Of a stretch of 64,000 nucleotides of DNA, positions 8,554-15,013 are shown piece by piece. Numbering within the stretch: the first letter of the stretch is position 1; every line of letters starts with the position of its first letter. A program made the position numbers and the translations under genes. Source of the DNA: an uncultured Ellagibacter sp. (GTDB lineage: Bacteria; Actinomycetota; Coriobacteriia; Coriobacteriales; Eggerthellaceae); contig NZ_CAKUBT010000001.1 in assembly GCF_934643285.1 (NCBI RefSeq), forward strand, positions 124,001-188,000, written 5' to 3'. The notes beneath the pieces were generated by a model. The model did not search any database. It was not told the DNA's origin and saw nothing but the letters and a program-made list of their open reading frames with translations.

Positions 8554-10666
8554 TCGTTATATTGTGGGCGCGTTCGACGTCTTTTCGTTTGCGCTGGTGG
8601 CAGGTGTGCTTTCGCTTGCATGGATCACGCCTGCCTACGCGTATGTCGACCCTTCGGTCATGACCTACACGATCCAGGCACTCGCTGGCGTCGCGGTCGC
8701 GCTTTCGGCTGTGCTCGGTGTGGCGCTTCGCCGTACGCGCAAGATGCTCTTCAAGCTGCTTAAAATCGACGAGAACGCGGGCAAGGTGGTGGAAGCGCCT
8801 GTCCACAGGCTCGACAAGGACGGCAAGCCCATCCTCGCGCCTGGCGAGATTGCCGCCGATGCGGAATCGGCGTCCTCGAAGGGGGCTTCCCGAAAGGGAC
8901 GCGCATCCGACGATTATCCTCGCGCAAAATGGGGCGTGCGCGTGGTTTGCGCGCTCATCGTGTGTATGTTCTTCTCGTTTACCCTGCTCGTGGTTCCGCC
9001 GTATGAAATCGTCGCCGGCGCTGGAGCCGATCTTGTGTTCGGGCTTTCCGATATCTGGCCGATCTTCGCGGTTGCGGGCGTTGTGGTTGCGGTTGTTCTT
9101 GCGCTTGCCGTGTCGCTTCTGCGCGGCAGGGCGTTCGATATCGTGCTGCTCTTCCTGTTCGCGTTTGGCGTTGCGGCGTATGTTCAGGTGCTCCTGTTGA
9201 ACTCGGAGCTGCCTACCGCGGACGGCAAGTCGGTGAACTGGGGCGATTATACGTCAACCATGTTGGTGAGCACCGTGGTGTGGATCGTCATCGTGGCGAT
9301 TCCCCTTGTTGTGGGACATTTGAAGACGAGCCTCGCGCGCGGCGGTGCGGTTGCGCTTTCCCTTGCGCTCATCATCGTGCAGGGTGTCGGCGTGGGCAGC
9401 CTCTTCGCGTCGGGCGCATTCGAGGCGGCAACGAAAGAGCCTGATCAGGTGAACGTTGCTGACTTGCGCATGACCGAGGACGGCCTGTTCACCGTTTCCG
9501 ACAAGAGCAACGTCATCGTCTTCGTCCTCGATTTCACCGACACGAAGCAGATGTCCCAGATTATGCAGGAACACCCGGAGGAATTCAACGACTGGACGGG
9601 TTTCACCTGGTACAACAATGTTGCGGGCTCTATGGTTCCCACGCGCTACGGCGTGCCGTTCCTCTTGACCGGCCAGCTTCCGCAGCAGGGCGAGCTTTTC
9701 TCGCAGTACCTCGCTACGCGCTATGAGCGCAGCACGTACTTGGACGACATCCACAACGCCGGCTACAGCATGGGCATCTACACCGATACGTTCGGAACCG
9801 AATATTCGAGCGAGGACGTGCAGCGCCATGTGGCGGGTCTCACCATGAACTACCACCCCATGAATCAGGAGGATTCCCCCTCGCTGCTCGATGAGCAGGG
9901 CACCCTCTTCACGCTGTGGAAGTGCGCGATGTACCGTGACTTGCCGTGGGCGTTCAAGCCGTATTTCTGGTTCTACACCGACGAGGTCAACAACGGCATG
10001 ACGCTGCAGGTGGAAAGCGATGACGGAGAGGTGCAGCAGAGCACCCTGTACACGATGAATGACGGGGCCTATTACGATAAGCTCAAGACGACGAAGCTTT
10101 CCGCGACTGACGACGGCGAGACGGGTGCTTTCCGCTTCATCCATCTGCTCGGCGGCCACTATCCGTTCAATCTCGACGAGAACGGCAACGATATCGGCAC
10201 GGACAACTCCGACGCAATCCGTCAGATTCGCGGCAGCTTGAAGATGCTTTCCGAGTACATCCGCCAGCTGAAGGACATGGGGCTCTACGACAACACCGCG
10301 ATCCTCGTGACGAGCGACCACGGCGATTGGGGCATCTACGAGGATTGGGATTCCACGTCGAACGCGATTCTGTTCTACAAGCCGGCGCAATCGGCTGAAG
10401 CGGACGCGCAGCCGATTAAGACGGTCTCGACGCCGGTCGCGCATGTGAACGTGCAGCCGACTATCATCCAGGCTGTTGGCGGTGACTCGTCCAAGTACGG
10501 CGAGACGCTCGCGCAGGTGCCGTTCGACAACCGCGTGCGCAAGTTCTACACGACGACGAGCGATGGCAAAAACGACGTCTCCATCGTGGAATACGACATC
10601 ACCGGCTGGGCCACCGACTTCAATAATTGGCACAAGACGGGAGCCATCTGGGACGCGCAGCAATAG
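8543..10666 (+). CDS. membrane-anchored alkaline-phosphatase-superfamily transferase (LtaS/sulfatase-like)
   Basis: 707 residues. The N terminus is a signal-like helix ending AYAYVDPS, resembling the 'AYIDPGTGS' start seen in envelope-glycan proteins. About six membrane helices follow, with a basic loop between the second and third. From about residue 320 an extracytoplasmic alkaline-phosphatase-superfamily domain begins: LDFTD with metal-ligand Asp330, a nucleophile-region candidate SMVPTRYGVPFLLTG, GGHYPF, and TSDHGDWG with Asp592/His593. Relatives move phosphoglycerol or phosphoethanolamine groups from lipids to glycans, or hydrolyse sulfate esters. The 11-base overlap with the CDP-glycerol transferase fusion supports a joint role in a phosphopolymer. 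Confidence 0.82.
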   Translation: MKRNRYIVGAFDVFSFALVAGVLSLAWITPAYAYVDPSVMTYTIQALAGVAVALSAVLGVALRRTRKMLFKLLKIDENAGKVVEAPVHRLDKDGKPILAPGEIAADAESASSKGASRKGRASDDYPRAKWGVRVVCALIVCMFFSFTLLVVPPYEIVAGAGADLVFGLSDIWPIFAVAGVVVAVVLALAVSLLRGRAFDIVLLFLFAFGVAAYVQVLLLNSELPTADGKSVNWGDYTSTMLVSTVVWIVIVAIPLVVGHLKTSLARGGAVALSLALIIVQGVGVGSLFASGAFEAATKEPDQVNVADLRMTEDGLFTVSDKSNVIVFVLDFTDTKQMSQIMQEHPEEFNDWTGFTWYNNVAGSMVPTRYGVPFLLTGQLPQQGELFSQYLATRYERSTYLDDIHNAGYSMGIYTDTFGTEYSSEDVQRHVAGLTMNYHPMNQEDSPSLLDEQGTLFTLWKCAMYRDLPWAFKPYFWFYTDEVNNGMTLQVESDDGEVQQSTLYTMNDGAYYDKLKTTKLSATDDGETGAFRFIHLLGGHYPFNLDENGNDIGTDNSDAIRQIRGSLKMLSEYIRQLKDMGLYDNTAILVTSDHGDWGIYEDWDSTSNAILFYKPAQSAEADAQPIKTVSTPVAHVNVQPTIIQAVGGDSSKYGETLAQVPFDNRVRKFYTTTSDGKNDVSIVEYDITGWATDFNNWHKTGAIWDAQQ

Positions 10667-10696
10667 CGAGCGAAGAGAGCGAAAGACGCCGACAGC

Positions 10697-10720
10697 GGGG
10701 GCCTTCAAAGCAAGGCCCCC
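10697..10720 (+). terminator. terminator after the envelope-polymer module
   Basis: GGGGGCCTT / AAGGCCCCC stem with a short loop, 30 bases after the stop. Only a weak T-rich tail follows (GTTCGCATTT). Confidence 0.7.
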
Positions 10721-10872
10721 GTTCGCATTTGGATGCTTATAATGGAATGGCTTGCGCAAGGTCCTTGGTCTATCTTCGGAATCGATGCTCGGATAGTGTC
10801 GGTGTTTTATGCTGACGACTGCGTTATTGTGGCGGAGAGGCGCGAGTGTCCGAACCCTGTTCGGGGGAGCGC

Positions 10873-10905
10873 GTGCGAGTTAAGTTTTTGAGGAAAAACA
10901 GCCGA
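10873..10905 (+). repeat. IS left terminal inverted repeat
   Basis: Starts CGTGCGAGTTAAGTTTT and continues as a G/A-rich imperfect match ending GCCG. It pairs with 12472-12501 on the opposite strand; the outer 17 bases match exactly. Confidence 0.85.
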
Positions 10906-10990
10906 GAAATCTGCTAGCGAAGGAAAAGGGCCCTTCGGTATATGCTTGCGGGTGTCTAAGCCAAAGCAAGCGGGAGAAAGGCCCTTCACG

Positions 10991-12409
10991 ATGAATCTTA
11001 CCACGCGCGCCGACGCCGTGGCGGCGCTCCGCGCCCACTACATGCCGGAATTGCTCAAGGTCGAGGACTTCGAGGCGTTCGAGTCGATCGTCGCCTCGAA
11101 CGGGAAGTCCCTGCTCGCGGGGATGATGGCGGCCTGCCTTGCCGGGTTCGACGAATCGCTGCGCGGGTCCATGCCCCGCGGCTGGTCGGCCCACCACAGG
11201 GCGAGGCGCAAGCTCGCCACGCTCGTCGGCCCGGTCGAGTTCGAGCGCACCGTGTTCGTCGACGAGTTCGGGAGGCGCCACGCCCTGCTCGACGAGCTGC
11301 TGTCGATCCCGCCCCGGTCGCGGTTGTCGCCCGGCGCGTTTCTGTGGCTGGTAGGGCGCGCGGCCGAGGAGTCCTACCGCAAGACGGCGGCCGCCTTCCT
11401 CGCCGAGACAGGCTGCCGCGTGTCGCACGTGGCGGTGATGGGGTGCGTGCGCAGGGCCGCGGAGCTGCTGCGGCGCCGCCAGCCGCCGGCGTCGGGGCGG
11501 ATAAGCCAGCCGACGCTGTTCCTCGAGGTCGACGGCCTGTGGGTCCACCTGCAGAGCCCCGAGCACCGCGACGAGGCGCTCCCGCGCTTCTTGTACGAGC
11601 AGGCGCGCAAGGCGGCGTCGTTCGAGCTGAAGCTGGCCGCGCTCTACGCCGGCAAGAAGGAAGTCGCGCCCGGCCGCTTCGAGAGGGGCGGCCTGCGCCT
11701 GACCTGCGCCGATCTGCCGCCGCAGGGGTTCTGGGACGAGGTCTGGGCGATGCTGTCCGCCGAGTACGACCCGGATGACGTGGGGACCCTGTGGGTCGGC
11801 GCCGACGGCGGCAAGTGGTGCGGGCCCGGGCGCATGGCCGAGATGGCCCCGGAGCCGTGCCGGGTCAGGGGGTCGCTCGACCCGTTCCACGTGATGCAGA
11901 AGGTCTGCCGCGCCTTCCCCGAAGGGCCGCGCCGCGAGTGGGCGGCGGGGCTGGCCCGCCGCGGCCGGCCGCTGCAGCTTGCCCGCATGTGCGGGCGCGT
12001 TTTGCCGAAGATCAAGGACGCCAAGCGCCGCGACAGGGTCCGCGACCTGCGCGGGTACATGCTGAACAACGCCGACTGCGTCGTGTTCCCGAAAGAGTCC
12101 ATGGGCACCATGGAGGGCACGAACGCCTATGTCGGCGCCGCCCGGATGAAGGGGCGCGGCATGTCGTGGTCGCGAAAGGGCGCCGAGGCGATGTGCCTGG
12201 TCAGGTGCGCTCTCGCGGAGGGGCGGCCGCTCGTCGCGCCGAAGTTCCCCGCGCTCTACTCGAAGAAGGAGGAGAGGGCCGCCGAGAAGTTCCTGGCCAA
12301 GAGCCTGTCGCGCGGCCCCGGGTCGTGCGGGTCGGGCTGGGCGCCGCCGCACCAGGCGTCCACCTGGGCGATGAAGTCCAACGCGCGCTTCCGCGCCGGG
12401 TCGTGCTAG
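10991..12409 (+). CDS. ISLre2-family (UPF0236) transposase
   Basis: 472 residues. The C-terminal block GTMEGTNAYVGAARMKGRG followed by MSWSRKGAEAM is the hallmark of UPF0236/ISLre2 transposases, with acidic residues at FLEVDGLWVH and WVGADGGKW as candidates for the DDE-type centre. It catalyses movement of the surrounding element. The coding sequence is markedly more G+C-rich than the genes on its right. ATG 10991 follows GGGAGAAAGG; an earlier in-frame start would extend into the inverted repeat region. No frameshift is visible, so it is probably active. Confidence 0.88.
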   Translation: MNLTTRADAVAALRAHYMPELLKVEDFEAFESIVASNGKSLLAGMMAACLAGFDESLRGSMPRGWSAHHRARRKLATLVGPVEFERTVFVDEFGRRHALLDELLSIPPRSRLSPGAFLWLVGRAAEESYRKTAAAFLAETGCRVSHVAVMGCVRRAAELLRRRQPPASGRISQPTLFLEVDGLWVHLQSPEHRDEALPRFLYEQARKAASFELKLAALYAGKKEVAPGRFERGGLRLTCADLPPQGFWDEVWAMLSAEYDPDDVGTLWVGADGGKWCGPGRMAEMAPEPCRVRGSLDPFHVMQKVCRAFPEGPRREWAAGLARRGRPLQLARMCGRVLPKIKDAKRRDRVRDLRGYMLNNADCVVFPKESMGTMEGTNAYVGAARMKGRGMSWSRKGAEAMCLVRCALAEGRPLVAPKFPALYSKKEERAAEKFLAKSLSRGPGSCGSGWAPPHQASTWAMKSNARFRAGSC

Positions 12410-12471
12410 AATGCGGTCGTCCGCAGCGCCGATGGCGCCCCGATCCCCGTCGCACCGGCAAGGCTTCTGGT

Positions 12472-12501
12472 CGGCTTTTCCCGCAAAACTTAACTCGCAC
12501 G
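12472..12501 (-). repeat. IS right terminal inverted repeat
   Basis: The reverse complement starts CGTGCGAGTTAAGTTTT and matches the left end. It lies about 60 bases after the transposase stop. Confidence 0.85.
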
Positions 12502-12560
12502 GGGAGCGCCGTTTTTGCCCGAACGAGTCTTATCATGTGCTATTGATAGGGGAAAGTGTC

Positions 12561-13307
12561 ATGTGCGAGGCTGAGCGCATGCAATGCGATGTGGTTCCCG
12601 TCGATGTTCATTTGGAATTGCCGGGTCGAATTAAGACTGCTCGCACTGTTTCTTTTATTGACGAGCATATGGTCGAGGTTGGCTTGTGCGAATCTAAGGC
12701 GCCGACTCTTCTTGACGCTGGAATGGCGACGAACTTCGTGTTCAAACTCGATTGCTGTACTCGCGAAGTTATGGAGCGAGTCAATGCGGCGAACGTGTCG
12801 GCCGGGCTCGAAAAATGCGTGAATACGCTTAATGGCGAATGTGATTTCGGTTTCTATCGCGTCGCGTGCTCGACATTCGATCGCAATCTGCGGCTAGTTG
12901 ATAGTCGATTTCCGCAGGTGCTTGCGAATGCGTTGCTGCGATACTTCTTTGGCGAGGGGACGACATGCCTGCAAATCGTTGATGCCATGGAACGCGACGA
13001 TGTGCTTGGAATCGGCGAAGGCATGTATAAGCACCTGTTTAAAAAGTTTCTCTGTGCCGTGGCGCTGGGTATGGAGCCGGCGGAAGAATGGAATGGGTGT
13101 GATGATGCTTCGAAGGGCTATGTAATTGTCTGCGACGATGGCGTGTCGGTAGTATTTAATGCTTACAACAGAGATGCGCTCGGAAGTTATTTGCTCGGTA
13201 ATACGCGATTTGAGGCAGTGTCGATTTCGGAGTGTGACCATGGGTTGGTTTATGAACATGATGGCGAGTACTTTATTAACCTAAGCCTACAAATTGGGTT
13301 TCCGTAA
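12561..13307 (+). CDS. HpaII-family type II restriction endonuclease, shortened and probably inactive
   Basis: 248 residues. The C-terminal two-thirds aligns by eye with R.HpaII-type enzymes: LRLVDSRFPQVLANALL (110-126), the stretch FKKFLCAVALGMEPAEEWNG (160-179), YNRDALGSYLLGNTRFE and the end YFINLSLQIGF. Family members are near 350 residues; here only about 50 residues precede APTLLDAGMATNF. The catalytic-region signature seen in relatives just before that point (GFSIKS-like) is reduced to VGLCESK without the Ile-Lys. No methyltransferase is adjacent. The gene is richer in A/T than its neighbours. ATG 12561 follows GGGGAAAG; the same frame is open back into the IS end. The gene may be a remnant or a divergent relative. 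Confidence 0.65.
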   Translation: MCEAERMQCDVVPVDVHLELPGRIKTARTVSFIDEHMVEVGLCESKAPTLLDAGMATNFVFKLDCCTREVMERVNAANVSAGLEKCVNTLNGECDFGFYRVACSTFDRNLRLVDSRFPQVLANALLRYFFGEGTTCLQIVDAMERDDVLGIGEGMYKHLFKKFLCAVALGMEPAEEWNGCDDASKGYVIVCDDGVSVVFNAYNRDALGSYLLGNTRFEAVSISECDHGLVYEHDGEYFINLSLQIGFP

Positions 13308-13364
13308 GCTTGTCGTAGTGTCGAGAGTAATATATTGTGCGAAAGACAATATAGGGAGGTTCCT

Positions 13365-14882
13365 ATGAACGAGATTAAGTGTCCGCATTGTGGGACGGTG
13401 TTTCAGGTGGACGAGTCGGGCTTTTCGGACATCGTGAAGCAGGTGCGCGACGCGGAGTTCAATCGGGAAATCGAGCGCCGCGAGAAACTTTTCGCTGAAC
13501 AGCGTGAACAGGCGGTGGCGCTTGCGGGCGAGAAGGTGCGCGGGGAGGCGCGCGACGAGATCGCTTCCCGCGATGCGGAAATCGCGAAGCTGACCCAGAA
13601 CCTCGACACGATCAAGCGCGAAAACGACGCGGCTTCCCGCGCTGCGCAAGCTGAGCAGATTGCGGCGCTCTCCAAAATCACTGCGAGCAAAGATGCCGAA
13701 ATCGCAGAGCTCAAGTCGAAGCTCGCTCGCCTCGCCGACGAGCGCGCATCCGACGCGCGCGTGACCGAGGCCGACCATAAGCGAGCCTTGGCTGACGCGA
13801 CTGCCTCCCGCGATGCGAAGATCGCCGAGCTCATACAGAAGCTCGAGGCCCAAAAGACGTCCTTCGCGACCGAGAAGGAGCTCGCTGTCACGCAGGTACG
13901 GACCCAGGTCGAGCGCGAGCGCGACGACCTTGCCGCGCAGGTGAAGCTGAAGGCTGCCGAAGGCGAGCAGAAAGTGAGTGCGCTGCGCGAGGAGATGGCG
14001 ACGAAACTTCGCGCAAAAGATGAGCTCATCGCTTACAAGGAAGAGGAAATCGCCCGCTACAAGGAGATGAAGGCCCGCCTTTCCACCAAGATGGTGGGCG
14101 AGTCGCTCGAGCAGCACTGCGAGATCGAGTTCAACAAGATGCGCGCCGCCGCCTTCCCGAAGGCATACTTCGAGAAGGACAACGACGTGGTGGACGGCAC
14201 GAAGGGTGACTTCGTGTTTCGAGAGGCCGACGACGAGGGCAACGAGGTCGTCTCCATCATGTTCGAGATGAAAAACGAGAGCGACGATAGCACGCACAAA
14301 CACAAAAACGAGGACTTTCTGAAAAAGCTCGACTCCGATCGCAAGAAGAAAAACTGCGAGTACGCGGTGCTCGTGACGATGCTCGAGCCCGAAAACGAGC
14401 TCTACAACGAGGGTATCGTCGACATGAGTTACCGCTACGAGAAGATGTACGTCATCCGTCCGCAGTTCTTCATCCCGATTATCAGCATCCTGCGCAACGC
14501 CTCACTTTCGGCGCTTTCCTACAAGGCCGAGCTCGCCGAGGTGCGCAACCAGAACATCGACATCACGCACTTCGAGGAGCAGATGGAGGACTTCAAGACG
14601 AAGTTCGGACGCAACTACGACCTCGCGAGCCGCAAGTTCCAAACCGCCATCGAGGAGATCGACAAGACCATCACGCATTTGCAGAAAACCAAGGATGCGC
14701 TGCTGTCATCGGAGAACAACCTGCGCCTGGCGAACAACAAGGCGCAAGACCTTACCATTAAGCGTCTGACCAGGAACAATCCAACAATGAAATCGATGTT
14801 CGCGGAACTTGCCGAGGCAAAGGAAGCAAAAGCGGCGGGCGATGTGGGCGAAGGCTTAGAAGACGAGGCGGCTGCCGAGTAG
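13365..14882 (+). CDS. DUF2130 family protein (zinc ribbon, coiled coil, nuclease-like core)
   Basis: 505 residues. It begins with half a zinc ribbon (CPHCGTVF), then a long coiled coil (about residues 25-235) of Ala/Glu/Lys/Arg heptads. A DUF2130 core follows with GTKGDFVFRE and IMFEMKNE, which looks like a PD-(D/E)xK arrangement (Asp, then Glu-x-Lys). A second coiled coil and an acidic tail close the protein. The function is unknown; DNA binding or cleavage is inference from the fold pattern. ATG 13365 follows GGGAGG closely. It sits between the HpaII-like gene and an SOS-controlled helicase. Confidence 0.85.
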   Translation: MNEIKCPHCGTVFQVDESGFSDIVKQVRDAEFNREIERREKLFAEQREQAVALAGEKVRGEARDEIASRDAEIAKLTQNLDTIKRENDAASRAAQAEQIAALSKITASKDAEIAELKSKLARLADERASDARVTEADHKRALADATASRDAKIAELIQKLEAQKTSFATEKELAVTQVRTQVERERDDLAAQVKLKAAEGEQKVSALREEMATKLRAKDELIAYKEEEIARYKEMKARLSTKMVGESLEQHCEIEFNKMRAAAFPKAYFEKDNDVVDGTKGDFVFREADDEGNEVVSIMFEMKNESDDSTHKHKNEDFLKKLDSDRKKKNCEYAVLVTMLEPENELYNEGIVDMSYRYEKMYVIRPQFFIPIISILRNASLSALSYKAELAEVRNQNIDITHFEEQMEDFKTKFGRNYDLASRKFQTAIEEIDKTITHLQKTKDALLSSENNLRLANNKAQDLTIKRLTRNNPTMKSMFAELAEAKEAKAAGDVGEGLEDEAAAE

Positions 14883-14978
14883 CGCTGAGCCCGTGACCTC
14901 TGAGGCTTTATCGACGGGGAAGGCGGAGTGGACCTGAGGCTTGCGTCGCCATCTTTCGTACAATTTGCTGGGTAGTAC

Positions 14979-15007
14979 TTGGAACATATGTTCGTATCTG
15001 ATAGACT
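14979..15007 (+). promoter_or_regulatory. promoter with LexA (SOS) box for the UvrD/PcrA gene
   Basis: TTGGAA (14979-14984), 17-bp spacer, TAGACT (15002-15007). The perfect palindrome GAACATATGTTC (14982-14993) matches the Gram-positive/actinobacterial LexA consensus GAAC-N4-GTTC and covers the -35 and part of the spacer. Only six bases separate the -10 from the ATG at 15014, so the transcript is expected to start at or next to the start codon (leaderless). Confidence 0.8.
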
Positions 15008-15013
15008 GTCCGC

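Larger units (their letters stand above)
10873..12501 (+). mobile_element. complete ISLre2-type insertion sequence, about 1.63 kb
   Basis: The element is bounded by terminal inverted repeats that begin CGTGCGAGTTAAGTTTT at both ends and contains one full-length UPF0236/ISLre2-type transposase. The flanks carry the direct repeat GGGAGCG (10866-10872 and 12502-12508), a target duplication of 7 bases; the edges are ambiguous by 1-2 bases because G and C runs continue into the repeats. Intact ends, intact transposase and an intact duplication indicate a recent insertion. It lies just upstream of an HpaII-like gene. Confidence 0.85.
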
